A stretch of 64,000 nt of DNA from Aliishimia sp963678085 (GTDB taxonomy: Bacteria > Pseudomonadota > Alphaproteobacteria > Rhodobacterales > Rhodobacteraceae). The translations under genes were made by a program, and so were the position numbers. Below, one piece after another: positions 54,098-63,317 of the stretch. The stretch is from the NCBI GenBank assembly GCA_963678085.1, contig OY782680.1:496001-560000 (forward strand), in the 5' to 3' direction. Position 1 is the stretch's first letter. Every line of letters begins with the position of its first letter. Below the pieces are notes generated by a model. That model was not told where the DNA came from. It did not search any database and saw nothing but the letters and a program-made list of their open reading frames with translations.

Positions 54098-55201
54098 TTA
54101 TCTTACGATAAATTCCGCATGCAAAGCCCCGGCTGCTTTGATGCTTTTGAGAATGTCGATCATATCTCTGGGATTGACGCCAAGTGCATTGAGACCCGCG
54201 ATGACTTCGGACAGGGTGGTGCCCTCGGGGATTTCGGCAAGCCCGATGCCGGGCTCCTCTTCGATCTCCGCATCCGTGCGCGGCACCACAATAGAGACAC
54301 CTTCTGAAAACGGGTTGGGCTGAATGGCGACGGGGTTCTCTTCGATGCGCAGGGTCAGATTGCCCTGTGAGACGGCGACCCGTGAAATGCGAACATCTTC
54401 ACCCATCACAATGGTGCCAGAGCGCTGATCGACAATGACGCGGGCGGGCAATTCGGGCTCAACCCGCAGGTTTTCAACGCGGCGCAGCGCATGGGCCACG
54501 GATTTGGCCCGCGTTCCGCCCACATTCAAGGACACGGTTCCGCTATCGAGCATCACCGCCACGGGACGCCCAAATTCCTGATTGATCGCTGTCTCGATTC
54601 TTGCTGCGGTGGTGAAATCCGGCTCGCGCAGCCCCAAGCGCATCTCATTTAGCGAGGAGAGCGCAAAATCCACTTCGCGCTCAATACGCGCACCAGAGGG
54701 GATTACGCCCGCAGTTGGAACGCCTTGCGTGACGGCGGCCCCATCGCCCTGGGCGGCGGCACCCCCGGCAATAATCGTGCCCTGGGCAACGGCGTAGATC
54801 TCACCATCGGCGGCGTTCAGCGGGGTCATGATCAATGTGCCGCCAAGCAGGCTGCTTGCATCGCCAATCGCCGAGACAGTCACGTCAATTTGCCCCCCGG
54901 CGCGCGCGAAAGGTGGCAAGGTTGCGGTCACAAAAACCGCGGCAACATTTTTGGGGCGAAACTGCTCGCCGGTGACATTGACGCCCAGACGCTCAAGCGT
55001 GCTGGACATGATTTCTTCGGTGAAGGGCGCATTGCGCAGCCCGTCCCCGGTCGCGTTCAGGCCAACGACCAAACCGTAACCGACAAGATCATTGCCACGA
55101 ACCCCGTCAAAATTCACCAAATCTTTAATGCGCACCTGCCCTGCCGACAGGAATGTTGGCAGCAAAAGGAAAAGCGCTAGGGAAAGAAGGGCTGATTTCA
55201 T
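54098..55201 (-). CDS. flgI: Flagellar P-ring protein FlgI
   Basis: 367 residues with a signal peptide (about 1-21). The mature protein starts VRIKDLVNFDGVRGNDLVGYGLVVGLNATGDG-like, the FlgI hallmark, and later NVGGTRAKSVAHAL and IVMGEDVRIS. It forms the periplasmic P-ring bushing around the flagellar rod. It overlaps flgL by four bases and ends the flgE-flgK-flgL-flgI set. Confidence 0.95.
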   Translation of the reverse strand: MKSALLSLALFLLLPTFLSAGQVRIKDLVNFDGVRGNDLVGYGLVVGLNATGDGLRNAPFTEEIMSSTLERLGVNVTGEQFRPKNVAAVFVTATLPPFARAGGQIDVTVSAIGDASSLLGGTLIMTPLNAADGEIYAVAQGTIIAGGAAAQGDGAAVTQGVPTAGVIPSGARIEREVDFALSSLNEMRLGLREPDFTTAARIETAINQEFGRPVAVMLDSGTVSLNVGGTRAKSVAHALRRVENLRVEPELPARVIVDQRSGTIVMGEDVRISRVAVSQGNLTLRIEENPVAIQPNPFSEGVSIVVPRTDAEIEEEPGIGLAEIPEGTTLSEVIAGLNALGVNPRDMIDILKSIKAAGALHAEFIVR

Positions 55202-56208
55202 CGGATATAATTCGCCAAACTGAGGTTAGAAAGCCGTGCTGTCACCGCATAGAGTGTTTCCAACTGGAACTGTGCGGCCTCTAGACGGGAGGCGATTTCA
55301 AAGGGATCCACCGCGAGCAATGCGCCTTTGGCATTTTGCAATTCCAGCTTTTCGACGGCATGTTGGGTGGTCCAAGATTCGATTTGCTCCTGGGCAATGC
55401 CGACGCTGGCCTGCAGAGAAATCAGACCGGTATTGGCGCTGAGCAAGCCCTCGGCCGCCTTTCTGAGAAGATCGCCCTGGGCCTCGAAATCAACAACAAT
55501 GGTCTGATCATCCGCGATCGCGGCCATTGCGACAAACTTCATGACTTCTTTCAGTTCGGGATCAATGGCTTTCACATTCACATCAATGCGCGTGGTTTGG
55601 GACATCCTAAATGGCGCCAGATCGGTATAGCTGCCGGAATATGCAAAAGCTTCAAACCCGGCGGGATCATCAAACCAATTGGACACTGTGTTCTCTATGG
55701 TAGATGCGCTGGCGGAGGTGGTGAAAAGCGATTTGATCTCGGTTATGATTTCACCCGCGCCAACCAGGGCTTGACGGTCGGTGGCATCGCCGGAAAAAAG
55801 CGTGCGCCCTGCGGATTGACTATTCATCGAATCCACAATCGTTTCCAAATAGAGGCGTCCGCCCTCGGCCAAGGCATCATTGGTCGCCGCCGCGCTTGCA
55901 AAATCCGCGGTGAGAAGGTCGCTAGAATAATCGGCAACCACATCGTTAATCTGTCCAAGCCGGACCTGAACCATATCTGTGTATTGCCGGGCCTCGGTGA
56001 CGGTGACCTCAAACCCTTCGATCAGGCGCAAATCCCGCTCGATGCCGGTCAAACGGGCATAGCTGCCTCTGAGATGGTCCGCCAGATCGTCGGCCATGCC
56101 GGTGGTCAGCTCATTATTATACCGTGTGATATCTTTGCGAAGCTCGGTATTGCGCAGGCGCAGCGTGAAAGATTGGGCCAAATCGCCAAGGTTTGTGGCA
56201 CTACTCAT
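55198..56208 (-). CDS. flgL: Flagellar hook-filament junction protein FlgL
   Basis: 336 residues, flagellin-like coiled ends and variable middle. N-terminal FTLRLRNTELRKDITRYNNELTTG and C-terminal QFQLETLYAVTARLSNLSLANYI. It connects hook to filament next to FlgK. Three bases separate it from the flgK stop; it overlaps flgI by four. Confidence 0.88.
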   Translation of the reverse strand: MSSATNLGDLAQSFTLRLRNTELRKDITRYNNELTTGMADDLADHLRGSYARLTGIERDLRLIEGFEVTVTEARQYTDMVQVRLGQINDVVADYSSDLLTADFASAAATNDALAEGGRLYLETIVDSMNSQSAGRTLFSGDATDRQALVGAGEIITEIKSLFTTSASASTIENTVSNWFDDPAGFEAFAYSGSYTDLAPFRMSQTTRIDVNVKAIDPELKEVMKFVAMAAIADDQTIVVDFEAQGDLLRKAAEGLLSANTGLISLQASVGIAQEQIESWTTQHAVEKLELQNAKGALLAVDPFEIASRLEAAQFQLETLYAVTARLSNLSLANYIR

Positions 56209-56211
56209 GGA

Positions 56212-57666
56212 TTAAATTCCTAACAATGTTTCGAGCATCTCATCCGCGGCTTGCAGCGCACGGGCATTGGCCGCATAGGCTTTTTCAATGATCAGCATTT
56301 GCTGCAGCTCTGCATCTGTATCTACACCCGCGCCGCGTTCCTCTTGTGCCAGTTCAAATTGCGCGGAGGCGGCAAAGGTCTGGGTTTGTTCAGCAGAGAG
56401 GCGCTGAACGCCAACGCGGCTCATCAGGCCATTGGCCAGATTGCTCATCGACAGCGTCCCGGTGCCAAAATCCCCGGTGGCAGGCGTGATTTGTGCGTTA
56501 AGTGCTGTGCTCAGGGCATCTAGTAGTGCCGATTGCCCAACATTTCCCGGCACGGCTGCATTCATCCCGTCGCGCAGACGCCAGGCCAGCCCGCCCTGAT
56601 CGGGGTCAACGGCGGCGTTAAGCTGCAATCTTTCGCTGATGCCGATCTCATTGGCGGGGTCAAAGGCTGCGCCGCGATCCGTAAACAGGCCAGCATCCCC
56701 GATATTCAATGTTGTATCCACCGCCGGATCCTGAAAGCGTTCGATCAGATTGCGGGTCATGGCATCAAGCTGGGCCAGGGCGTCAGTGGCAAGCTCGTCG
56801 CGGATAATGAACTGAGCGGCCAGGGTGCCGCCCGCAAGGGTGCTGCCGGGTTTGAAATTGGTTGTTTTTATCCCCTCAATCGTGATCCCTGATAAGCTGC
56901 CATCATCAATCGACATATAAGGGGTCGCCCCGTTGGCTGCGGTGAATTGAACGTCTCGCGCGGCCCCATCAAGCAAAATAGTGCCCCCTTGGGAGACCAG
57001 AGCGACGGCGCCGAGCTCTCGCTCTATGACGCGCAGGGGTACAATTTCATGGATTTCATCAATGATGCCTTGCCGCAGATCAATAATCGAATGGGGTTCG
57101 CGCCCGCCGATCACCGCTTGTTCGATTTGAGTGTTGAGATATTCAGCCTCTTGTAGGGCTGCGTTGAGGCGATTGACCTGCGCGTCAATGGCCTCATCTG
57201 CGGCGCGCCGCATATCACTGACGTCTTCAGCGGTGTCCGTAATACTTGTCGCCAGCGCGCGCGCCGCTTGAATTGCCGCTTGCAAGCGTTCCGGGGCGTC
57301 TGGACGGCTGGCGGCAGACAGGATTTTACTGTCAAGATTCGCGACCAAATTCGTGAGCGCATCTTCGTGATCGGGGGTTCCCAGCGTTGTTTCATAGACC
57401 GAAAAGAATTTGCTGATCGCAATGGAATGGCCCAATTCCGCGTCCGCATCGCGCCGCGCATTAAGCAGGGCCACATCCTGGACACGGGCGACACCAGAAA
57501 TGGTCACCCCACCTATTAGCGAGCTAGAGGTGGAGGTGAGTTGAATTTCACGCCGGGCATATCCTGGCGTGGTCGCGTTTGAGATATTTTGCGCAAGAAG
57601 ATCCAGAGTGCGGCTGTTGACGCGCAAACCCGAGATTGCATTTTGGAAAGCGCCGGACAAACTCAT
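56212..57666 (-). CDS. flgK: Flagellar hook-associated protein FlgK
   Basis: 484 residues. N-terminus SGAFQNAISGLRVNSRTLDLLAQNISNATTPGY-type rod/hook motif and C-terminal block ERGAGVDTDAELQQMLIIEKAYAANARAL-type end. It sits at the hook tip before FlgL. 28 bp after flgE. Confidence 0.93.
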   Translation of the reverse strand: MSLSGAFQNAISGLRVNSRTLDLLAQNISNATTPGYARREIQLTSTSSSLIGGVTISGVARVQDVALLNARRDADAELGHSIAISKFFSVYETTLGTPDHEDALTNLVANLDSKILSAASRPDAPERLQAAIQAARALATSITDTAEDVSDMRRAADEAIDAQVNRLNAALQEAEYLNTQIEQAVIGGREPHSIIDLRQGIIDEIHEIVPLRVIERELGAVALVSQGGTILLDGAARDVQFTAANGATPYMSIDDGSLSGITIEGIKTTNFKPGSTLAGGTLAAQFIIRDELATDALAQLDAMTRNLIERFQDPAVDTTLNIGDAGLFTDRGAAFDPANEIGISERLQLNAAVDPDQGGLAWRLRDGMNAAVPGNVGQSALLDALSTALNAQITPATGDFGTGTLSMSNLANGLMSRVGVQRLSAEQTQTFAASAQFELAQEERGAGVDTDAELQQMLIIEKAYAANARALQAADEMLETLLGI

Positions 57667-57694
57667 GGCAAAATCCTCATTTGGCTAATTGTGC

Positions 57695-59035
57695 TTAGCG
57701 TTTGATATTTGTGGTTTCTTGCAACATTTCATCCACGGTTTGGATGACCTTTGCGTTCGAGGAATAGGCGCGCTGGGTTTTGATCATATCGGTCAGCTCA
57801 CCAGCCACATCGGTGGTCGATTCTTCGCGCGCAAAGCCGCGAATTTCACCGGTGGGCCCGTCGCCCGCATCCCAGAGGAAGAACGCGCCACTGGCATTTG
57901 AGGGGCGATAGGTTTGCTCGCCGGTGGGGGAAAGGCCATTGGGGTTTGGAACCGACACGAGCGGCACCTGGTAAATCACCTCGGTCACGCCGCTGTCGAA
58001 TCGCGCGCTGACCATACCATTTCTGTCGATATCGACAGAGACCATGTTTCCAACTTCAGATCCATCTTTTGTGACCGCAATTGGTTGAAAATTATTTGAA
58101 AGCTGGGACAAGCCACCGCTGGTGCCAACGGCGCCAATGTCGACCTCAATGCTTGAATTGAGAACGGGTAAGACGAATGAACCAGTTGTTGGATCGTAAT
58201 CGCGGCTGGGATCGCCTGAATTATTCACAACTGAGGCGATGGTCCCGCCTTCTGTACTGGTCGCGCTACCATCGCCAAATTGTATCGTATAATTTCCAAC
58301 CTCAAGAGGATCACCAGTGATGGGATCGGCTTGAGAGGAATCCGTGATGATCATTGTCCATTCGTTTGTTTTCGCACCAAGGCTAGAAGCGACCGTTGGG
58401 ATAAAGCTCATTGATAGGCTTTGAGAGGTGCCTAGATTGTCAAAATATTCGATGGCGAGGGGTCTTGTGACCCCTTCTGAGCCGAACTCGGTATCTGTCG
58501 CGGGCAAGTTCAACACCATGTCAACAGTACTTGTCGGGTTTGCCCGCAAGTTCAGGCTGAATTGCACCGGTTCAAGCCCTTCGCCTGTATCGCGTGGATA
58601 GCCAGGAATGGTCCCATCTGATAATGCGGGCCATCCCATGAGATAATATCCTGAATCATTGGCAAGAAAGCCCTCTGAATTGATACGGAAAGACCCGGTC
58701 GAGGCCAGGAGAATTTCAGATTCACCCCCTGATCCATTATATTCTGCGATATTTGTAACCGGAATAAATCCACCGCCTGAAATTGCTATATCGGTGGCAT
58801 TATTGGTTGTCACCAAAGAGCCGCGCTCATCAATCAAGCGCCGTGATGTGGCATTTACACCGCCGGCCGTATAATCGCCCGAATCGCCCCCAAGGACCAA
58901 AGAGGAAAAATCGGTTTCCACGCGGCGATAACCGTAGGTCCCGGAATTGGCGATATTGTCGGAAATACTGGCCAGCCGGGTTGCATTTACTTGTAAGCCC
59001 GCCACGCTCGCCGTCAAGGAAGAAGAAATAGTCAT
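57695..59035 (-). CDS. flgE: Flagellar hook protein FlgE
   Basis: 446 residues. N-terminus SSSLTASVAGLQVNATRLASISDNIANSGTYGYRR-type motif and C-terminus AYSSNAKVIQTVDEMLQETTNIKR-type motif, both paired in the hook/rod axial family. The length fits a hook protein and not a rod protein. It polymerises to the flexible hook. Confidence 0.9.
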   Translation of the reverse strand: MTISSSLTASVAGLQVNATRLASISDNIANSGTYGYRRVETDFSSLVLGGDSGDYTAGGVNATSRRLIDERGSLVTTNNATDIAISGGGFIPVTNIAEYNGSGGESEILLASTGSFRINSEGFLANDSGYYLMGWPALSDGTIPGYPRDTGEGLEPVQFSLNLRANPTSTVDMVLNLPATDTEFGSEGVTRPLAIEYFDNLGTSQSLSMSFIPTVASSLGAKTNEWTMIITDSSQADPITGDPLEVGNYTIQFGDGSATSTEGGTIASVVNNSGDPSRDYDPTTGSFVLPVLNSSIEVDIGAVGTSGGLSQLSNNFQPIAVTKDGSEVGNMVSVDIDRNGMVSARFDSGVTEVIYQVPLVSVPNPNGLSPTGEQTYRPSNASGAFFLWDAGDGPTGEIRGFAREESTTDVAGELTDMIKTQRAYSSNAKVIQTVDEMLQETTNIKR

Positions 59036-59127
59036 TGGATACGCCTTTCTGCTGCATCACCCCAAAAGATCATGCAAGCTTCATAGGCGTTGGGCCTTTA
59101 ACATGGCCCTAATAGATAAAATGTTCC

Positions 59128-59967
59128 CTATTTTACCCCTTCTCGGAGCAGGATGATCTCGATGCGGTCATTGCGCGGTGCCATGGGGTCAGCCACCATG
59201 GGTTCGCGGTTTGCATGCCCTGTTACGCGCTGGATGCGCTGGGCGTCCATTCCAGAGGTGGACAATAGACGCCGCATTGAGTCCGCGCGTGCGGTGGATA
59301 GCTGCCACTCTGTTGTTTTGGCTTGCACAATAGGTTGCGCGGCGACATGGCTTTCCACGGCGACGGCATTTGTAACCGATTTAGACACGCCACTGACCAG
59401 ACGGGCAAGATCCCGCAAAAGGGGCGTGGGCTCATCGGTGGCACCGACAAAGAGGGGTTGCTCGCGGATCGCGAAAAGCTCAATCACCAAACCCTCATCG
59501 GTGACGCTGGTAATGATATGTTCCAGCGCGTTTTCAGCAATCATCGACTCGCCGCCGCGCCCCATCAGGGCTGCTTCGACCTCTTTTAGGGCCTCTTCTT
59601 CTTTGGACGTGTCGTCATCGCCACTGTCAACACCACGGGCCTTGTTCGCCTCGGTCGGCTGCAAGCTTGTTGCGCCGCGCCCATTCTTGGCCATGGTTTC
59701 TTCGGAAAACACAGAATCACCGTTGAGCGTGCCATCCCCGCCGCCCGAGACGCGGCTAATTGCAACGGTGGGCGAGAAGTAATCTGCGATCCCCTTGCGT
59801 TGCTTTTCCGTTGTCGCGTTGAGCAGCCACATCAACAAAAAGAAAGCCATCATCGCGGTCACAAAGTCGGCATAGGCCACTTTCCACGCACCGCCGTGGT
59901 GCCCATCACCACCACCTTTTTTGACTTTCTTAATAATGACGGGCGCCTGGTCATTTGACGCACTCAT
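59128..59967 (-). CDS. motB: Flagellar motor stator protein MotB
   Basis: 279 residues from ATG 59967 behind AGGTGG; GTG codons nine bases upstream are possible. One helix holds the proton-carrying aspartate in AYADFVTAMMAFFLLMW (Asp34). After an acidic linker, an OmpA-like peptidoglycan-binding domain (about 145-275; TARADSMRRLL, RIQRVTGHANREP). It anchors the stator; motA is not in the window. Confidence 0.93.
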   Translation of the reverse strand: MSASNDQAPVIIKKVKKGGGDGHHGGAWKVAYADFVTAMMAFFLLMWLLNATTEKQRKGIADYFSPTVAISRVSGGGDGTLNGDSVFSEETMAKNGRGATSLQPTEANKARGVDSGDDDTSKEEEALKEVEAALMGRGGESMIAENALEHIITSVTDEGLVIELFAIREQPLFVGATDEPTPLLRDLARLVSGVSKSVTNAVAVESHVAAQPIVQAKTTEWQLSTARADSMRRLLSTSGMDAQRIQRVTGHANREPMVADPMAPRNDRIEIILLREGVK

Positions 59968-60024
59968 TTCCACCACCTACTTTTTCACCCAAGAATGTGA
60001 TAGCGTGGAAATGTTAAATTGGTC

Positions 60025-60930
60025 TTAATCGCATTTAATATGTGCTTCGCCGCGCTCAGCTGACAGGCGAATTTGTTTTTGACGCTCGCGGAAGCGCTCT
60101 TTGTCGCTGTCGCTGGTCTCATCAATGCAGTGATGGCAGCTGACCCCATGTTCATACGAATTAAGCCCCATATCTTTGGGCAGAATCGGGCGGCGGCAGG
60201 CATAGCAGAGCAGGTGCGGCCCCTCTTGCAACCCGTGATCAACGCTGACACGGGCATCAAAAACGAAGCACGATCCGTTCCAGGTGCTGTCCTTTTCGGG
60301 CACCTCTTCGAGATATTTCAAAATGCCGCCCTCAAGGTGATATACATCCTCAACCCCTTGGCCCAAAAGATAATTTGTGGACTTCTCACAGCGAATGCCA
60401 CCGGTGCAGAACATGGCGATTTTCTTGCCTTCAAAGCGGGCTTTATTCTCTTCCCACCAAGCGGGAAACTCCCCAAAGGATTGGGTTTCAGGATCAATCG
60501 CGCCCTCAAATGTGCCGATGGCGACCTCATAATCATTGCGGGTATCAATCACCGCCACATCTGGATCTTGGATCAGGGCATTCCACTGAGCAGGCTTCAC
60601 ATAATGGCCCACACGCGCGCGCGGATCGATATCCGGCTGCCCCATTGTGACGATCTCATTTTTCAAGCGCACCTTCATTTTCTTGAAGGGCATCAGTTCG
60701 GATGTGGCCTCTTTCCAAATCAGATCTGCGCAGCCGGGCAGGGCTTTGATATGGGCGAGCATCGCATCAATGCTGGCGCGCGGGCCTGCGACGGTGCCGT
60801 TGATTCCTTCGCTTGCCAGCAACAAAGAGCCGCGCACCCCGCCGTTTTTACACAAGGTTTCCAGCGGTGTTTTCAATGCATTCGGGCTTTCGAAGCGGGT
60901 GAAGTGATAGAGTGCAGCAATCGTATACAT
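60025..60930 (-). CDS. trhO: tRNA uridine-34 hydroxylase TrhO
   Basis: 301 residues from ATG 60930, with an in-frame ATG 12 bases upstream. N-terminal domain (LLLASEGINGTVAG), then a rhodanese domain with the catalytic cysteine in FCTGGIRCEKSTNYLL, and a C-terminal cysteine-rich tail (LLCYACRRPIL, VSCHHCIDE). It adds hydroxyl to U34 of tRNAs using oxygen. It stands alone, divergent from pncA. Confidence 0.93.
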   Translation of the reverse strand: MYTIAALYHFTRFESPNALKTPLETLCKNGGVRGSLLLASEGINGTVAGPRASIDAMLAHIKALPGCADLIWKEATSELMPFKKMKVRLKNEIVTMGQPDIDPRARVGHYVKPAQWNALIQDPDVAVIDTRNDYEVAIGTFEGAIDPETQSFGEFPAWWEENKARFEGKKIAMFCTGGIRCEKSTNYLLGQGVEDVYHLEGGILKYLEEVPEKDSTWNGSCFVFDARVSVDHGLQEGPHLLCYACRRPILPKDMGLNSYEHGVSCHHCIDETSDSDKERFRERQKQIRLSAERGEAHIKCD

Positions 60931-61034
60931 GGCGTGGGGCATACGCCTAGAGGCCGGGGGAATCAAGGATTTCGCGATTGAGCGGCTGCGGCATAGTGCG
61001 GTAAGTGTGGCATGTTTGATGAGAAAGGGATGAT

Positions 61035-61658
61035 ATGTCTGACTTTACGCATGCGGCTGGGGAAAATGACGCGTTGGTGATCATTGATGTACAGAATGAT
61101 TTTCTCTCTGGCGGGGCTTTGGCCGTACCGGATGGGGATGCGATTTTGCCCGGCGTTGAACAGCTTGCGGGCCAGTTTGAAAATGTCATTTTGACCCAAG
61201 ATTGGCACCCAAGTGGTCACGCAAGCTTTGCCGCTACGCATCCGGGTAAAGCGCCGTTCGAGGTGATCGAGATGCCTTATGGCCCGCAGGTTCTTTGGCC
61301 GACCCATTGCGTTGCGGGCAGTGCTGGCGCTGAGTTTCGCCTGCCGACCTCGGTGCTTGAAAAGGCGCAGATGGTTGTGCGCAAAGGGTTTCGCGCGCAG
61401 ATCGACAGCTATAGCGCGTTTTTGGAAAATGATCAAAAAACCCCAACAGGCCTTGCCGGAGCCCTGCGTGAAAGGGGTATTGAACGCGTCGTTCTCTGCG
61501 GGCTGGCTTTGGATTATTGCGTGGGGTTTTCTGCGCTGGATGGGCGGAAATTGGGCTTTGAGGTCACTGTGGTGCAAGGGGCCACACGCGGCATCGCCCC
61601 TGAGTCCATTGCGGAGCGTTTGGGACAGATGCGAGATGCCGGCGTGCTCGTGGTTTGA
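61035..61658 (+). CDS. pncA: Nicotinamidase PncA
   Basis: 207 residues. Isochorismatase-fold amidase with Asp18 in IIDVQNDF, the metal site TQDWHPSGHASF, catalytic lysine in VVRKGFR and nucleophilic cysteine in LALDYCVGFSA. It converts nicotinamide to nicotinate in NAD salvage. Confidence 0.95.
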   Translation: MSDFTHAAGENDALVIIDVQNDFLSGGALAVPDGDAILPGVEQLAGQFENVILTQDWHPSGHASFAATHPGKAPFEVIEMPYGPQVLWPTHCVAGSAGAEFRLPTSVLEKAQMVVRKGFRAQIDSYSAFLENDQKTPTGLAGALRERGIERVVLCGLALDYCVGFSALDGRKLGFEVTVVQGATRGIAPESIAERLGQMRDAGVLVV

Positions 61659-62376
61659 TTTCGGCGCCGCTGCGGCCGTGCGCGCAGTTTCAGCAGAAAA
61701 TATTCTGAGATGCTCCATCGAGCCAAAAACTGGGCACCGGTTTTCGGATAAGTTGATGGGGAAAAGGAGAAAATCGGGCACCGAAAATTCGGGTTCCCAG
61801 GTGCGTTTGGTATAGGGAACACGACTCGACTGCGATCATCCCATCCAAAATGCGAACTGCCCGTCAAATTCGGCGCCGAACTCTATGGCGAACGCAACAA
61901 GAGACGAAAACGCATCAAGCCCCTTCTCGTCGGTGATCAAACCGGCATGGGTCAAGCTCTAAGCAGGATTCCCCAAAAGTCGACACCGGTTTTGGGGTAA
62001 AAATCCTGCAAAATCAAAGATACCTAAGCAGGTATTTGTGGGCAAAGCTCCGAATAGCTGCATAGGTGCCCGCGACCCAATCACCAAGAGATCACAGAAT
62101 TTGTGACGCAGCGTGTTGCCCCAGAATGGATCGTGTATGCCATTGAAGTAAATTGGTAATGCCGACCCACCGAGGCGAGATGATGTGGGAGAGCGTCAGG
62201 AAACAAAGCCCGAACTCAAGGCGAGCGTCAAGCGCGTCGCAAATGCCCAGCTCGCATGATGAAAATGCGAGATAAAGGTCCGGCCCCGCAGATTTTTGAC
62301 GTTATGACGAAAAACCGAAAATAGCTTATAGACAAACAAAGAAGCCTACTATATCAGCATCACCTGTTACGGTGAC
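61659..62376. other. Repeat-rich gap between pncA and tRNA-Phe
   Basis: About 720 bp. Near 61728 CACCGGTTTTC resembles the centre of the 103-bp element but is degenerate. Rightward, an open frame tail (about 61800-61963) ends in VIKPAWVKL with its stop at the start of the element at 61961. After the element, another short tail ends at 62160 (PEWIVYAIEVNW, stop). Neither has a start or known relative, so they look like gene remnants. An AT-rich stretch before 62377 is likely the tRNA promoter. Confidence 0.5.
61961..62063 (+). mobile_element. 103-bp two-hairpin element, full copy (more diverged)
   Basis: Starts AAGCAGG and ends CTGCAT, so the right terminal repeat has decayed. The centre reads GTCGACACCGG. 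Same length as the two other full copies. The left junction again creates a TAA stop in an incoming frame. Confidence 0.8.
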
Positions 62377-62451
62377 GCCCGGGTAGCTCAGGGGTAGAGC
62401 AGTGGATTGAAAATCCTCGTGTCGGTGGTTCGATTCCGCCCCCGGGCACCA
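62377..62451 (+). tRNA. tRNA-Phe (anticodon GAA)
   Basis: Acceptor stem GCCCGGG/CCCGGGC, D-arm GCTC...GAGC, anticodon loop TTGAAAA with GAA, T-arm GGTGG TTCGATT CCGCC, and encoded CCA (62449-62451). The anticodon stem GTGGA/TCCTC has one T-T mismatch. It borders the accessory gene pair to its right, and tRNA-Phe 3' ends are common integration targets. Confidence 0.95.
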
Positions 62452-62586
62452 TTTAAGTAAGATAAGTCAATACGTTACAGGCTTTTTGACCCTAAGCCAC
62501 AAGCAGGCTTTAAGTTTGGGTGCCATATGGGTGTCCAACGCTCGGAAACGTGCGCGGCCAGAGTCGCGCAACGTAAAGCAGATAGG

Positions 62587-63315
62587 TTACTTCTTATCCA
62601 GCCACTGGGCATAGGCCATCACATCGATCATCGGCACGGTTCCACTAAACTGTAAAAGGGATATGAGCTGAAACAGGAACTTGGACGCAGCTGTCGATGA
62701 CTGGTCAACCCAGTACTCGTGCTGTTCTTTGTGCCAGAGGAATGATCCATGCGCAGCCACGCAACCGATTTCGAGGCGTTGCAGATCATCCTTGGTTTGA
62801 AGGTTCTTGGTCAGGCTTTCCCCCAACTTTGGCGTCCAGTCACTATCGAGAGCCAGAAATCCACCGATTATCGGGATAGGGGGCTTGGGCTTATAGGTGC
62901 CACCAGCGTGCGGGATTGGAAGACTCGTTCGATGGAGTTTCCTGACGCTTTCGATCTTTTCTTTCGCGTATTGAAGATGCCCGGCATTCACTGTTTGCTT
63001 GGCTTCAAACACAGCGTAGACGCTTTCAGCAGGGATCGTAATTTGCCCCCCCAGTGTGAACACAAAAGGGGTGTACTGCCGGTCAAAGACGACCACATCA
63101 ATCTGATCACTCTGATTCCCTAGGCTGTCTACAATATGTGCTTTCCGGGCAGTGTAGCGCTCAGGTAGGTATTGGTTAAAGAGATCGATCCAAACATTTT
63201 CAGCGGCATCGCCCTTCGTCCCCGGGTGAGTGAAGTTCTTTCGAGCGAGTTCCAAGTTGGTACGAACATTTTCATGCATCCCGGCAAGAAGCTGGGCTAA
63301 CGACCAATCAGCCAT
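62587..63315 (-). CDS. DUF6602-like protein with a nuclease-type PD-(D/E)XK pattern
   Basis: 242 residues, soluble. Glu40, Asp73 in SDQIDVVVFD and Glu104-x-Lys106 in AVFEAKQTV match the order of PD-(D/E)XK nuclease residues, and the N-terminal half resembles DUF6602. The start is 2 bp after the stop of the AAA ATPase gene, so they form a unit. Composition is less GC-rich than the window average. A role in defence against foreign DNA is plausible but unproven. Confidence 0.65.
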   Translation of the reverse strand: MADWSLAQLLAGMHENVRTNLELARKNFTHPGTKGDAAENVWIDLFNQYLPERYTARKAHIVDSLGNQSDQIDVVVFDRQYTPFVFTLGGQITIPAESVYAVFEAKQTVNAGHLQYAKEKIESVRKLHRTSLPIPHAGGTYKPKPPIPIIGGFLALDSDWTPKLGESLTKNLQTKDDLQRLEIGCVAAHGSFLWHKEQHEYWVDQSSTAASKFLFQLISLLQFSGTVPMIDVMAYAQWLDKK

Positions 63316-63317
63316 TT

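Noticed and set aside
61723..61760. Fifth copy of the 103-bp element
   Set aside because: Only about 15 bases resemble the centre; no hairpin ends are present.
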